Positions 8,714 through 18,610 are shown, numbered from the stretch's first letter. The stretch: DNA of 64,000 nucleotides from Ascidiaceihabitans donghaensis (GCF_900302465.1 NZ_OMOR01000001.1:1426001-1490000), one strand, 5' to 3'. The notes: a model not told the origin generated them from the letters alone. Made by a program: numbers and translations.

Positions 8714-9373
8714 ATGTCACAATCCAGCACCCAACGTGCCATTTCCGAATTGCGGCAATTGATCTTTTCGGGGGTTTTGCCTGCGGGTTCTGACCATTTG
8801 GAAAGCGAATTGGCCGAGCGGCTTGACATGTCGCGCACTCCTGTGCGCGAGGCGGCGTTGATGTTGGAAAGCCAGGGGTTGTTGGCAATGCGCCCGCGCA
8901 AGGGTGTGCGTATTTTGCCGGTGTCCGCAGATGACATGCGTGAAATTTACGATGTGCTGACCGAGCTTGAAGGATTGTCAGCCGAACGTGCAGCCGGATA
9001 CGGATACGGCGACGATGACTTGACGGCATTGGCCGCGTCTATTGCGGATATGGACAAAGCCGTAGAGGCCCGCGCCCTGGAAGACTGGGCCGAAGCGGAC
9101 GATCGCTTTCATACTGAACTTGTGCGTCTTGGTGGAAATTCCCGTGCCGTTTCCATTGTCGGGATGATGCAGGATCAGGTGCGCCGCGCACGCGCCACGA
9201 CGTTGTACATTCGCCCGACACCGACGCAATCCAATGCGGATCACCGCGGTGTGCTGGATGCGATAGGGGCGGGTGACGGCGCATTGGCGCGACGTATACA
9301 CACGCGGCACCGTGATCAGGCCAAGCGTATGATCCTTGAGTTGCTGGAAAAACACCACCTGCATACGTTGTGA
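8714..9373 (+). CDS. GntR-family transcriptional regulator (FCD domain)
   Basis: 219 residues. The N-terminal winged helix-turn-helix (LESELAERLDMSRTPVREA) is the GntR signature. The C-terminal all-helical FCD ligand domain has the metal/ligand residues D...H in EADDRFHTELV, then H in DHRGVLDAI and H in RRIHTRHRDQ. The gene closes the dehydrogenase-oxidoreductase operon with a 15-base gap. It is the natural candidate to bind the palindrome at 6498-6511 and respond to an intermediate of the pathway. An AAAGG site precedes the ATG. Confidence 0.88.
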   Translation: MSQSSTQRAISELRQLIFSGVLPAGSDHLESELAERLDMSRTPVREAALMLESQGLLAMRPRKGVRILPVSADDMREIYDVLTELEGLSAERAAGYGYGDDDLTALAASIADMDKAVEARALEDWAEADDRFHTELVRLGGNSRAVSIVGMMQDQVRRARATTLYIRPTPTQSNADHRGVLDAIGAGDGALARRIHTRHRDQAKRMILELLEKHHLHTL

Positions 9374-9391
9374 CTTTAGAGCCGTTCTAAT

Positions 9392-9409
9392 GTTGACTAA
9401 TTTAGTCGG
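9392..9409. promoter_or_regulatory. IscR type-1-like / iron-responsive operator
   Basis: GTTGACTAATTTAGTCGG matches every position of the core of the E. coli IscR type-1 consensus as I remember it (SYYGACTRWWWYAGTCRR). It lies 72 bases upstream of an iron-binding protein gene, next to a possible -35 (TTGACA at 9416-9421) with a weak -10 near 9437. In Rhodobacterales an IscR-dependent iron box of this form has been proposed. Iron repression of the downstream gene is the inference. Confidence 0.7.
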
Positions 9410-9480
9410 AAACAATTGACAAGACGGGCGCACTGATAGACTTACTGTTTTTATCAGATTTAAACGCTTGGAGATCCGCA

Positions 9481-10500
9481 ATGTCGATCAACCGCACACT
9501 CACAACTGTTATCGCCGCAACTGCCTTTGCAGCCCCCGCACTGGCCGAGGGTGAGCTGAACCTGTATTCATCGCGCCACTACGATACGGATGAACGCCTG
9601 TATTCGGACTTTACAGAGGCCACCGGCATCACAATCAACCGGATTGAAGGCAAAGGCGACGAACTGATTGCGCGGATGCAAGCCGAAGGCACCAATTCGC
9701 CAGCCGACGTGCTGTTGACTGTGGACACCACACGCCTGCAACGGGCAAAAGACGCAGGCGTTTTGCAATCTATCGAAAACGCAACGCTTGAAGATCGCAT
9801 CCCGTCCAATCTGCAAGACGCCGACAATCAATGGTTCGGGTTCTCCCAACGCGCACGCATCATCTTTTACAACAAAGCCGACGTCGCAAATCCGCCCATG
9901 GATTACGTTGCCTTGGCGGACCCCGCCTACAAAGGCATGGTGTGCCACCGCTCGTCCTCGAACGTCTATTCCCAAACGTTGCTATCTGCTGTGATCGAAA
10001 ACCACGGTGAAGAAGCCGCAACAGCATGGGCCAAAGGTGTGGTCGACAACTTTGCCCGCGACCCGCAGGGCGGTGACACCGACCAGTTGCGTGGGTTGGT
10101 ATCAGGCGAATGTCAGGTGTCGATTTCCAACACCTATTACTTCGCACGCGCGTTACGCAAAGACGTCAAAGGTCTGGACAAAGCTGCGATGGATAACATC
10201 GGTTGGGTGTTTCCGGCGCAAGACGCAGAAGGGGCTCATATGAATTTGTCCGGGGCGGGTGTGGCTGCGAATGCCCCCAACAAAGACAACGCGATCAAGT
10301 TTCTTGAATACCTCGCATCAGATCAGGCGCAGGTCTATTTTTCATCCGGCAACGACGAATATCCTGCGGTTGAAGGGGTAGAACTTAGCCCGTCCGTGGC
10401 AGCACTGGGTGACTATAAAGGCGATACTGTCAATTTGTCAGACGTGGCCAAAAACGTGCCAACGGCCCAGAAGATATTTAACAGCGTTGGCTGGAAGTAA
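9481..10500 (+). CDS. Ferric-iron ABC transporter substrate-binding protein (FbpA/FutA type)
   Basis: 339 residues with a clear signal peptide (cleavage after APALA). The mature protein starts ELNLYSSRHYDTDERLYSDF, as in iron-binding FutA/FbpA proteins. The tyrosine pair in SNTYYFARAL corresponds to the iron-ligating tyrosines of the family, and the early RHY could supply further ligands. GGAG precedes the start. No permease or ATPase gene follows, so it is an orphan binding protein here and must use a transporter encoded elsewhere. The upstream IscR-like box supports iron control. A small chance remains that it binds another anion or metal complex. Confidence 0.86.
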   Translation: MSINRTLTTVIAATAFAAPALAEGELNLYSSRHYDTDERLYSDFTEATGITINRIEGKGDELIARMQAEGTNSPADVLLTVDTTRLQRAKDAGVLQSIENATLEDRIPSNLQDADNQWFGFSQRARIIFYNKADVANPPMDYVALADPAYKGMVCHRSSSNVYSQTLLSAVIENHGEEAATAWAKGVVDNFARDPQGGDTDQLRGLVSGECQVSISNTYYFARALRKDVKGLDKAAMDNIGWVFPAQDAEGAHMNLSGAGVAANAPNKDNAIKFLEYLASDQAQVYFSSGNDEYPAVEGVELSPSVAALGDYKGDTVNLSDVAKNVPTAQKIFNSVGWK

Positions 10501-10529
10501 TCCAAATTACAATTTGTGAACAAGATCTT

Positions 10530-10554
10530 AACGGGCGCAGCGCATGCGCCCGTT
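10530..10554. terminator. Bidirectional rho-independent terminator
   Basis: A perfect 9-bp stem (AACGGGCGC / GCGCCCGTT) with a 7-base loop is followed by TAACTTTTT on the plus strand. It sits between the convergent ends of the iron-binding protein gene and the AraC gene, so it can serve both. Confidence 0.8.
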
Positions 10555-11561
10555 TAACTTTTTCGGGGGCTACCCAACCGTGCTTCCTTTGGGGTCATTC
10601 CCGTCCAGATGTGGAAGGCCCGGTAAAAGGAATTCGGGTCACGATAAGCCAGCAGATACGAAATCTCTTCGATATTCAGGTCTGAATTGCGCAGGTAATG
10701 CAGGGCCAGATCACGGCGTGTGCCGTCTAGGACATGTTGAAACCGTGTGGTTTCTGCCGACAGATAGCGTTGCAAGCTGCGGGTGCTCAGGCGCATGCGC
10801 CTTGCGGCTTCATCGATGTCACACAACCCGCTGGGCAGCATTTCAGTGATGGCATTGCGCAGTCTTGCGGTGGTTGTCATGTGTTCGGTCACAGTGGCAA
10901 GCTGGCGTTTGAATGCGGGTTCCATCGTGGCCCATTGGTCGGGGTTCACCGACAACAGCGGGCGGGCGGCATCCTCCAGCGACAGGGTCAATTCTGCGGG
11001 CTCACCGATTTTGATCGGACAGCCCAGAAAATTCTCAAGTTCTGCGTGGCAAGCCATACGCGCAGGCAATGTGGCCGAGGTTGGCACGATGTGCGCCCCG
11101 CTGCTGTTGCGAATGGCTTCGACAAAAAACACAAATTCGGTGGCGGAAAAGCTTAAAGGCAATGACACTGTCGGAGGGTTTGCAGACTTCACGATTTGAA
11201 GCCCCAGATCGGTTGGCCGGATCGCCATAATCAGCGGCCCCACAATGGGCTTGAACACAGCCAGACGCTCCAGCCCGATGCGCACCGTCGGGCTGCTGGT
11301 AAAGGCAAAGAAGGCGGGGTTGAAAGGCCCACGCGCATAGGCTTTGCCAAGGGCCAATGGCAAATCATCCCGATTTGCCTCTGCCTCGATGGCGTGCCAC
11401 CCTTCAAAATATTCTTCAGCGGTGACGCCACGGGCGTCGGGGGCAATCATGTCACCGGACATGCCGGTGCGTCGAATGACATTGTCCAAAGAAATGCCAA
11501 GCAACCCGCACAACTGCGGCAGGGTCGATGCGATTTTGTAGCGGGGTTGGGATGGGGCCAT
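10554..11561 (-). CDS. AraC-family transcriptional regulator (PF12625-type N-terminus)
   Basis: 335 residues. The C-terminal double helix-turn-helix is clear: IDEAARRMRLSTRSLQRYL, then IEEISYLLAYRDPNSFYRAF followed by WTGMTPKEARL. The N-terminal ~200 residues fit the 'arabinose-binding domain of AraC' variant seen in OruR/ArgR-like regulators. An AGGAG site sits seven bases before the ATG. It lies downstream of the flavin reductase gene on the same strand with a ~90-base gap, so it may have its own promoter. Its target is not evident. Confidence 0.85.
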   Translation of the reverse strand: MAPSQPRYKIASTLPQLCGLLGISLDNVIRRTGMSGDMIAPDARGVTAEEYFEGWHAIEAEANRDDLPLALGKAYARGPFNPAFFAFTSSPTVRIGLERLAVFKPIVGPLIMAIRPTDLGLQIVKSANPPTVSLPLSFSATEFVFFVEAIRNSSGAHIVPTSATLPARMACHAELENFLGCPIKIGEPAELTLSLEDAARPLLSVNPDQWATMEPAFKRQLATVTEHMTTTARLRNAITEMLPSGLCDIDEAARRMRLSTRSLQRYLSAETTRFQHVLDGTRRDLALHYLRNSDLNIEEISYLLAYRDPNSFYRAFHIWTGMTPKEARLGSPRKS

Positions 11562-11653
11562 TGGGAACTCCTGTTGGATCCCATGGTACAGGCGTGGGCG
11601 TGCTTCACCAGTGGGTGGCGTGAATTGTTAGACAGGTGGCGCGATACGCAAGA

Positions 11654-12157
11654 TCAGGCGTCGGCGGCCAGTTGCCCGTAACGCCCTTGTTCAAAAACCA
11701 GACCAGGACGGCTTGCAAAGCTGGCATGAGCCACCCGACCCAAGACCATCGTGTGATCGCCTGCGGGATGGGCCGCGTGATGTTCGCAAATGAACCGTGC
11801 GACGCAATCGTTGAAAAGGGGCAAATCCTGGTCATCAAGATGTGTTTCAAAGGCGTCGAACCCGTCACCGCGTGTGGCGAAATGGGCGGCCAGTTCAAAT
11901 TGGTCAGCGCCCAGCACATGGATGCAGAATCTGGGGGCTGCAACAAACGCATCATGGCGCCGCGACCCGTTGCCAGGCGCCCACATCACCAAAGGCGGAT
12001 CAAGCGAGATAGAAGAAAAGGAGTTTGCCGTCATGCCCAAAGGCCCAACGGCCGTTTGGGCCGTGATCACTGTGACGCCGGTGGCAAAGCGGCCAAAAGC
12101 GTCACGCAATTGCAGCGTATTGGTGGTGTCGGGCGTGAATTCAACGTGATCAGTCAT
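11654..12157 (-). CDS. Flavin reductase family protein (FMN-binding split barrel)
   Basis: 167 residues from the preferred start. The family blocks are visible: LRDAFGRFATGVTVITA, LGMTANSFSSISLDPPLVM, then HVLGADQ and FICEHHAAHPAGDHTMVLGRV. Such enzymes reduce flavin with NAD(P)H for a partner monooxygenase or act alone. I chose the inner ATG (12157) because homologues typically start just before the DAFGRFATG block; the longer frame to 12196 is possible, and neither has a good ribosome-binding site. It follows adk on the same strand. No two-component monooxygenase partner is adjacent. Confidence 0.8.
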   Translation of the reverse strand: MTDHVEFTPDTTNTLQLRDAFGRFATGVTVITAQTAVGPLGMTANSFSSISLDPPLVMWAPGNGSRRHDAFVAAPRFCIHVLGADQFELAAHFATRGDGFDAFETHLDDQDLPLFNDCVARFICEHHAAHPAGDHTMVLGRVAHASFASRPGLVFEQGRYGQLAADA

Positions 12158-12218
12158 GGGCGCAGCGGTGCCACGGCGCACATGAAATGTCCACATCTTG
12201 AAACGTGCGTGTGACGCG

Positions 12219-12902
12219 CTAGCCCGTGATGTCAGCTACTATTTTTGACATCGCAGCGCCGATCCCGTCTATATCACCCATCGCATCGACGCGTTGCAGC
12301 GCATTTTGCTGGTCGTAGTAGGCGATCAATGGGGCAGTTTGCGCGTGATAGGCCGACAGGCGTCCTGCGACAGTCTCCGCGTTGTCGTCCGCGCGCCGCT
12401 TCATATCGGTGCTGCCGCACCCATCGCAGATGCCGGGTTTGGCGGGGATTTTGAAGCTGTCGTGATAGCCTTCTCCGCATGCAGCACAGGTGTAGCGCCC
12501 CGAAACACGTTCAACCATCGCCGCGTCATCAACTTCAAGGCTAATCGCTGCGTCGATTTTCATCCCGTTTTCGGCCAGCAGATCATCCAGTGCCGATGCC
12601 TGCACGTCCGTGCGCGGGAAACCGTCCAGAATCACGCCTTGGGCGCAATCGGGTTCCGCCATACGATCACGCAGAATGTTGATAACGATCTCGTCGCTGA
12701 CCAGATCGCCTGCTTTCATCACAGCATCGGCGGCTTTGCCAGCCTCCGTGCCCGCAGCCACAGCGGCCCGCAACAAATCACCCGTGCTGAGCTGCACCAA
12801 CCCAAAGCGCTTTTCCAGCAAACGGGCCTGGGTGCCTTTTCCGGCCCCGGGGGGGCCAAGCAAAATCAGAACAGCCGGTTTGGTCATAACAGAAGCATCC
12901 AT
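12219..12902 (-). CDS. adk: Adenylate kinase with zinc-type LID
   Basis: 227 residues that interconvert AMP + ATP and 2 ADP. P-loop LLGPPGAGKGTQARL, the AMP-binding segment QLSTGDLLRAAV, ILDGFPRT and a long-form LID. The LID carries two Cys-x2-Cys pairs (CAAC and CDGC), so it probably holds structural zinc. AAGGGG at good spacing supports the ATG at 12902, 12 bases after the acs stop. In alphaproteobacteria the housekeeping adk usually lies in the ribosomal protein operon with secY. This copy beside acs suits removal of the AMP made by acetate activation and may be a paralogue; that is inference. Confidence 0.92.
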   Translation of the reverse strand: MDASVMTKPAVLILLGPPGAGKGTQARLLEKRFGLVQLSTGDLLRAAVAAGTEAGKAADAVMKAGDLVSDEIVINILRDRMAEPDCAQGVILDGFPRTDVQASALDDLLAENGMKIDAAISLEVDDAAMVERVSGRYTCAACGEGYHDSFKIPAKPGICDGCGSTDMKRRADDNAETVAGRLSAYHAQTAPLIAYYDQQNALQRVDAMGDIDGIGAAMSKIVADITG

Positions 12903-12914
12903 TATTCGTCCCCT

Positions 12915-14858
12915 TCAGCGGTTCATGCGGTTGTCGATCAGATCGTCCACAACGGACGGATCGGCCAAGGTCGAGGTATCGCCCAAAGCGCCGTAATCGT
13001 TTTCCGCGATTTTACGCAGGATGCGGCGCATGATCTTGCCAGAGCGCGTTTTTGGCAGGCCGGGCGCCCATTGGATCAGGTCGGGCGACGCGATGGGCCC
13101 GATTTCAGTGCGCACCCATGTGCGCAATTCCTTACGCAGTTCCTCTGATGGCTCTTCGCCGCCCATCAATGTGACATAGCAATAGATGCCTTGCCCTTTG
13201 ATGTCGTGTGGATAACCGACAACAGCACTTTCGGCCACTTTGGGGTGGGCGACCAGTGCGCTTTCAACTTCGGCGGTCCCCATACGGTGCCCCGAGACGT
13301 TGATCACATCGTCCACGCGGCCGGTGATCCAATAGTCGCCGTCTGCGTCACGTTTGCAGCCGTCACCGGTGAAATAATAGCCTTTGTAGTCGCTGAAGTA
13401 GGTCTTTTCAAAACGCTCATGGTCGCCCCAAACCGTGCGCATCTGACCGGGCCAGCTGTCTTTGATGCACAACACACCCTCGACGTCGTTGCCTTCGATC
13501 TCTGCGCCAGTTGTCGGTTCCAACACCACAGGTTCGATGCCGAAAAACGGCTTCATGGCCGACCCGGGTTTCATGGCATGGGCGCCGGGCAGGGGGGTCA
13601 TCAAATGTCCGCCTGTTTCGGTTTGCCACCATGTGTCTACGATCGGGCAACGCCCGCCGCCGACGATTTCATTGTACCAATTCCAGGCTTCGGGGTTGAT
13701 GGGTTCGCCCACGGTGCCAAGCAGGCGCAAGCTGGACAGGTCACATTTTTCAACGAAGCTGTTGCCTTGGCCCATGAGGGCGCGCAAGGCTGTGGGCGCG
13801 GTGTAGAACTGGTTGACCTTGTGTTCCTCACATACCTGCCAGAAGCGGCTGGCATCGGGATAGGTGGGCACGCCTTCAAACATCAACGTGGTGGCGCCAT
13901 TGGCGAGCGGGCCATAAACAATATAGCTGTGACCAGTGACCCAACCCACATCTGCGGTACACCAAAAGATGTCGCCGTCTTTATAATCAAAGACGATCTC
14001 ATGGGTCATCGATGCATAAACGATGTAGCCGCCTGTGGAATGGACCACGCCTTTGGGCATCCCCGTTGAGCCGGATGTATACAGAATGAACAGCGGGTCT
14101 TCGGCGTTCATTTCTTCGGGCGCACAGACGTCTGATGCGGCAGCACTTAGGGCGTTATAGTCGCGGTCGCGGGCGTCGTCCCATGCTACTTCACCACCGG
14201 TGCGGCGCACGACAAGACACTGAACGGACGCATCACAGGTCGCCAGCGCCTTGTCTGCATTGGCTTTGAGCGGCGTGTTGCGCCCACCACGCGGCGCTTC
14301 ATCTGCGGTGATGACCACCTTGGCCTCGGAGCCTTGTACACGGGCGGCCAAGGCTTCGGGGGAAAAGCCTGCAAAGACGATGGAGTGAATGGCCCCGATC
14401 CGGGCAGAGGCCAGCATGGCGTAGGCCGCTTCGGGGATCATGGGCATATAGATAACGACGCGGTCACCTTTGCCGACGCCCAAATCTTTTAGGACGTTGG
14501 CCATTTTGTTCACAGAGGCCGAAAGCTGGTTGTAGGTGATGTGCAGGGATGGGTCGGTCGGGCTGTCAGGTTCCCAGATGATGGCTGTTTGGTCGCCGCG
14601 CGTGGCCAGATGGCGATCGACGCAGTTTGCAGACACATTCAATGTGCCATCGGCATACCAATTGATGCCCACATTGCCAAAGTCATACGAGACATCTTTG
14701 ACTTGGGTGTATGGTGTCATCCAGTCGATGCGCTTGCCATGTTCGCCCCAGAACGCCTCAGGGTCCGCAATAGAGGCCGCGTACATTTGATCGTATTTCG
14801 CGGCGTCGACATGTGCATTGGCTGCCATTTCGGCGGACGGTGGGAATGTGTCGGACAT
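12915..14858 (-). CDS. acs: Acetyl-CoA synthetase
   Basis: 647 residues. Converts acetate, ATP and CoA to acetyl-CoA, AMP and pyrophosphate via acetyl-adenylate. Motifs: [19 protein letters not shown] (AMP-binding), [18 protein letters not shown] (acetate-pocket tryptophan region), [20 protein letters not shown], and the C-terminal [15 protein letters not shown]. The last contains the catalytic lysine that is commonly controlled by acetylation. The open frame extends upstream to 15536, but the ATG at 14858 has GGGAGGAG eight bases ahead and gives the normal family length. Cotranscribed with adk. Confidence 0.95.
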   Translation of the reverse strand: MSDTFPPSAEMAANAHVDAAKYDQMYAASIADPEAFWGEHGKRIDWMTPYTQVKDVSYDFGNVGINWYADGTLNVSANCVDRHLATRGDQTAIIWEPDSPTDPSLHITYNQLSASVNKMANVLKDLGVGKGDRVVIYMPMIPEAAYAMLASARIGAIHSIVFAGFSPEALAARVQGSEAKVVITADEAPRGGRNTPLKANADKALATCDASVQCLVVRRTGGEVAWDDARDRDYNALSAAASDVCAPEEMNAEDPLFILYTSGSTGMPKGVVHSTGGYIVYASMTHEIVFDYKDGDIFWCTADVGWVTGHSYIVYGPLANGATTLMFEGVPTYPDASRFWQVCEEHKVNQFYTAPTALRALMGQGNSFVEKCDLSSLRLLGTVGEPINPEAWNWYNEIVGGGRCPIVDTWWQTETGGHLMTPLPGAHAMKPGSAMKPFFGIEPVVLEPTTGAEIEGNDVEGVLCIKDSWPGQMRTVWGDHERFEKTYFSDYKGYYFTGDGCKRDADGDYWITGRVDDVINVSGHRMGTAEVESALVAHPKVAESAVVGYPHDIKGQGIYCYVTLMGGEEPSEELRKELRTWVRTEIGPIASPDLIQWAPGLPKTRSGKIMRRILRKIAENDYGALGDTSTLADPSVVDDLIDNRMNR

Positions 14859-15357
14859 ATAAAGGCTCCTCCCTTTTTGACCTTGGTATTCGTCAGTATT
14901 CGGCGGGCTGCCATACGCACACGAATGTGTGAGGCCGCCAGCCTTCTCCCTTGGGCGGATCATAGCGCCATTTGAAAAGAAAGGAATAAGTGACCGAAAT
15001 ATAACGGTTTCGTTGTAAATATTTTCTCTTGTATCTGGTTTTCTTGTAAAGCGCCTTGCCGCAACTGCGAAATCTTGCATGTTTTCGGTGTTTTGTTTGT
15101 CAAAGCAGGCCGGACGTGTCACCTGCCAGTGCACAAAATTCGCTTGATTACTTTCGAAAACAAAACTTGAAGCGCGTGACATTTTGTTGCGCGACCAAAG
15201 TCGTGGATGGATTTTTGGCAGAATCAAAGTGGCTTGAAGCCGGAACCGCACGACACCTAACGCGGGGTTTTGCGCAACTTCTTCTTGGCAGTGGGACAGT
15301 GCCGCGTTAGCTTCTTTTTCAAGCGCAGATCTGCTTGCGCATATAAGGGAGAACATC
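14859..15357. other. Divergent intergenic region (acs / TRAP transporter promoters)
   Basis: 499 bases without a supported gene between two divergent operons. It is AT-richer than its flanks. Near 15010-15055 the hexamer CTTGTA occurs twice (TCTTGTATC and TTCTTGTAAAG), with a related GTTGTAAA just before, on the acs side. This spaced repeat could be an activator or repressor site for acetate genes. No terminator or RNA gene is evident. Confidence 0.5.
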
Positions 15358-16374
15358 ATGAACAAATTTGCACTGGGTGCTGTCGCCAGCACGCTTACAT
15401 TTGCCTTCGCCATCGAAGCTGCGGCAACGGAATGGAACGTGTCTGTGTGGGGCAAACGTCGTGCCTTTACCGAGCACGTTGAAAAGCTGGCCGAGCTGGT
15501 GTCTGAAAAGACAAACGGCGAATTCACCATGAACATCAGCTATGGCGGATTGTCCAAGAACCGCGAAAATCTTGATGGCATTTCCATCGGCGCGTTCGAA
15601 ATGGCGCAGTTCTGTGCAGGCTATCACCGCGATAAAAACCGTGTTGTGACGGTTCTGGAACTGCCATTCCTTGGCGTGGAGAACCTGGCGCAAGAAGTCG
15701 CGGTGTCCAAGGCCGTTTATGCGCACCCTGCCGCTGCTGAAGAAATGGAACAGTGGAATGCGAAACTGCTGATGACGTCGCCGATGCCACAATACAATCT
15801 GGTTGGCACGGGCGATCCGCGGGCCACTTTGGCCGACTTTGAAGGCATGCGTGTGCGTGCAACAGGCGGTATTGGCAACGCGTTTAAAGCCGTTGGTGGT
15901 GTACCAACATCTGTGACAGCCACCGAAGCCTACCAAGCCATGGAATCGGGTGTTGTTGATACAGTGGCCTTCGCCCAGCACGCGCACCTTAGCTTTGGCA
16001 CAATCAACCAGGCCGATTGGTGGACCGCCAACCTGAACCCCGGCACCGTGAACTGCCCTGTTGTCGCCAACATCGATGCCTATGAAGACCTCAGCGACGC
16101 ACACCGCGAGGCTTTGGACAGCTCTATTGACGAGGCGCTGGACCATTATCTGGCCAACTACGGTGAATTGCTGAAAAAATGGGATTCTGTTCTAGAAGAA
16201 AAAGGTGTCGCCAAGGTCGAGATCGACGAAGCGGTTCTGGCCGAATTCCGCGCCACGGCTGCTGATCCGATCCGTGATGCCTGGATCAAAGACATGGAAG
16301 CGCAAGGCCTGCCGGGCCAAGAGCTGTATGATCTGGTTGTGAAGACATTGGCCGACGCCAAATCCGGAAGCTAA
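15358..16374 (+). CDS. TRAP transporter substrate-binding protein (DctP family)
   Basis: 338 residues. A signal peptide (about 1-22, ending IEAAA) is followed by a DctP fold with [20 protein letters not shown] at the start. The conserved arginine region [19 protein letters not shown] usually salt-bridges the substrate carboxylate, so an organic acid is the likely ligand. The segments [16 protein letters not shown] and [20 protein letters not shown] agree with the family. It is the first gene of a three-gene TRAP operon. Position opposite acs is suggestive of carboxylate use, but the substrate is not determined. Confidence 0.88.
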   Translation: MNKFALGAVASTLTFAFAIEAAATEWNVSVWGKRRAFTEHVEKLAELVSEKTNGEFTMNISYGGLSKNRENLDGISIGAFEMAQFCAGYHRDKNRVVTVLELPFLGVENLAQEVAVSKAVYAHPAAAEEMEQWNAKLLMTSPMPQYNLVGTGDPRATLADFEGMRVRATGGIGNAFKAVGGVPTSVTATEAYQAMESGVVDTVAFAQHAHLSFGTINQADWWTANLNPGTVNCPVVANIDAYEDLSDAHREALDSSIDEALDHYLANYGELLKKWDSVLEEKGVAKVEIDEAVLAEFRATAADPIRDAWIKDMEAQGLPGQELYDLVVKTLADAKSGS

Positions 16375-16381
16375 GCGGGGT

Positions 16382-16399
16382 GGTGCACCAAGGTGCACC
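16382..16399. repeat. Repeated palindromic octamer in the dctP-dctQ gap
   Basis: GGTGCACC, itself a palindrome, occurs twice two bases apart. The RNA could fold as a short hairpin just after the binding-protein stop. Such structures between the binding-protein and permease genes can protect the upstream mRNA and set unequal expression; here that is only an inference. Confidence 0.4.
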
Positions 16400-16477
16400 T
16401 TACGCGAAAAAACGACAGGGCGCGCCGAAACACGTGCGCCTTGTCCATAAGAAACGTCGTGACCGGGGGGATAAACG

Positions 16478-17107
16478 ATGGCAGGTTCAGCCGCTGTTCT
16501 TGAGGACAGCAGCCTTTTAAGCAAACTCGACAGGGCGTTGCTTCCACTTGAAAAATTCTGCGCCTTGCTGAGCGGTCTTGCGATATTTTCGCTGATGTTT
16601 CTGGCCGCATATTCCGTCATCGGCCGCAAGTTCTTTGCCTCTCCTCTGCCGGGTTATGTTGACTACATTGAAGCCGCCATGCCCATCATTGCGATTATGG
16701 GCGTGTCCTATGTACAGCGCGATGGCACCCATATTCGCATGGACATGTTTGTGTCCGCGCTTAAGGGGCGGCTGTTGTGGTTGTTTGAGTTGATTTCGGT
16801 TCTAATGATCCTCATTTTGATGGCCGCTTTGACGTGGGGCGCATGGGAGCATTTTGAGCGCTCATTCGACTGCGCACGCCCTTTGTGCAGCCGTGACAGT
16901 TCCATCGACATCGGCATTCCCATCTGGCCTTCGAAACTGGTGGTTCCGGTCGCTTTTGCCGTTCTGGTCATGCGTTTGGTTTTGCAGGCTGTGGGCTATG
17001 GCCGCGCCCTTGTGTTGGGCCTTGAAAGCCCTGTGGCGGTGCCTCTGAATCTCAGCGTGGCAGAACAAGCCCGTATTGAGGCCGAAAGCCTGGAAGGGGC
17101 CGACTGA
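16478..17107 (+). CDS. TRAP transporter small permease (DctQ)
   Basis: 209 residues with four membrane helices. The first is CALLSGLAIFSLMFLAAYSVIG-like and is followed by GRKFFASPLPGYVDYIEAAMP, the typical DctQ segment. Then come YVQRDGTHIRMDMFVSALKG, a third helix LISVLMILILMAALTWGA and a fourth VPVAFAVLVMRLVLQAVGY. It forms the small membrane subunit with DctM. The stop overlaps the DctM start by one base (TGATG). A 103-base gap separates it from the binding protein. Confidence 0.88.
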   Translation: MAGSAAVLEDSSLLSKLDRALLPLEKFCALLSGLAIFSLMFLAAYSVIGRKFFASPLPGYVDYIEAAMPIIAIMGVSYVQRDGTHIRMDMFVSALKGRLLWLFELISVLMILILMAALTWGAWEHFERSFDCARPLCSRDSSIDIGIPIWPSKLVVPVAFAVLVMRLVLQAVGYGRALVLGLESPVAVPLNLSVAEQARIEAESLEGAD

Positions 17108-18537
17108 TGGATCCTATTGATATCGGCCTTTGGGTGTCCAGCGGCATGCTGGTTATGGTCATTTTGGGCATGCGTGTGGCTTTTGCAGCTGGCATGGCGG
17201 GCTTTGTCGGCATTTTCTGGATCTTCTGGGAAAAGAAGGACTATGCGTGGGATGCGCTGCTGTTTTGGAATGAACGACGCGAGATTTGGGACGGGGCCCT
17301 TGCCAAAGCGTTCCTGATCGCGGGCCAAGTCCCCCATTCTAAAGTTTCCGCGCAGGTTCTGTCCCTGATCCCTGTCTTTATCATGATCGGCTACATGGCC
17401 TATCACGCCCGCCTGACCACGGCGCTGTTCGAGGCTGCGAAGCGCTGGATCGCATGGGTGCCGGGGGGGCTTGCGGTGTCTACCGTCTTTGCCACCGCAG
17501 GGTTCGCCGCTGTGTCGGGCGCATCTGTCGCCACAGCCGCCGTGTTTGCACGCATTGCGATCCCGGAAATGCTGAAGATCGGATACAACAAGCAATTCGC
17601 GGCAGGCGTCGTGGCGGCGGGGGGCACATTGGCCTCGCTTATTCCGCCGTCAGCGATCCTTGTGATCTATGCCATCATCGTGGAACAGGACGTGGGCAAA
17701 CTGCTGCTTGCCGGTTTCATCCCCGGTGCGTTTTCGGCCATTGTCTATGCGGGTCTGATCATCGGGATTGCAGTCATTTTCAAAAGTGTCGGCCCGCCTG
17801 TGTCGGGCTTTACGTGGAAAGAACGCTTTGAAAGCCTGCCACCCGCACTGCCCATTGTGGCCGTGGTCGTGATCATCATCTTCTTTGTCTACAACCCCTT
17901 TGGCGACGCCTGGGGCACACCGACGGAAGGCGGCGCGATTGGGGCGTTCATCATCTTCCTGATGGCGCTATACCGCGGCATGCGTTGGCCCGCGCTGAAA
18001 GAGGCGTTGCTGGACACAGCCAAGTTGACGGTGATGATCTTCACCATCATCTGGGGCGTTCTGATCTATGTGCGGTTTTTGGGCTTTGCAAAGCTGCCTG
18101 ATGCGTTTTCAGACTGGATCACGGCGCTGGAAATGTCGCCCATGCTGATCCTTGTGTGCATCCTTTTGGCCTATGCCGTTTTGGGGATGTTCATGGATGC
18201 CATCGGGATGCTGCTGCTGACGTTGCCTGTGGTCTATCCGGCGGTCATGGCGCTGAATGGAGGCGAAAACGTAGCGGCTGCGGACAGTGCGTTCGGGATG
18301 TCGGGGCCAATGTGCGCGATCTGGTTTGGGATATTGGTGGTGAAGATGGCAGAGTTCTGCCTGATCACGCCGCCCATCGGCCTCAACTGCTTTGTGGTTG
18401 CGGGCGTGCGTGACGATCTGACGGTGCAGGATGTGTTCAAAGGTGTGACACCTTTCTTTCTGGCGGATGCTGCGACTATTGCGATGCTGGTGGCGTTTCC
18501 GGGGATTGTGCTTTGGCTTCCAAGCCTCGTGGGGTGA
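17107..18537 (+). CDS. TRAP transporter large permease (DctM)
   Basis: 476 residues, the 12-14-helix transport subunit that uses a sodium or proton gradient. Conserved blocks include SGASVATAAVFARIAIPEM, KQFAAGVVAAGGTLASLIPPS, GLIIGIAVIF, EGGAIGAFIIFLMALYRG and the late LGMFMDAIGMLLLTLPVVYP and ITPPIGLNCFVVAGV. The length is slightly above the usual ~430, from an insert near residues 35-65 (EKKDYAWDALLFWNERREIWD) between the first helices, as in the longer DctM subgroup. Last gene of the TRAP operon. Confidence 0.9.
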   Translation: MDPIDIGLWVSSGMLVMVILGMRVAFAAGMAGFVGIFWIFWEKKDYAWDALLFWNERREIWDGALAKAFLIAGQVPHSKVSAQVLSLIPVFIMIGYMAYHARLTTALFEAAKRWIAWVPGGLAVSTVFATAGFAAVSGASVATAAVFARIAIPEMLKIGYNKQFAAGVVAAGGTLASLIPPSAILVIYAIIVEQDVGKLLLAGFIPGAFSAIVYAGLIIGIAVIFKSVGPPVSGFTWKERFESLPPALPIVAVVVIIIFFVYNPFGDAWGTPTEGGAIGAFIIFLMALYRGMRWPALKEALLDTAKLTVMIFTIIWGVLIYVRFLGFAKLPDAFSDWITALEMSPMLILVCILLAYAVLGMFMDAIGMLLLTLPVVYPAVMALNGGENVAAADSAFGMSGPMCAIWFGILVVKMAEFCLITPPIGLNCFVVAGVRDDLTVQDVFKGVTPFFLADAATIAMLVAFPGIVLWLPSLVG

Positions 18538-18610
18538 ATTTTTCCCCTTTGCACCGATGGGCATTTAAATAACTTGGACAAGTCAAAAAGTTTTTAAGGG
18601 GTGAGTGCAT

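Noticed and set aside
12915-15536. 873-codon version of the acs reading frame
   Set aside because: The upstream part is low-complexity translation of the intergenic region. The ATG at 14858 has a strong ribosome-binding site and gives the family length.
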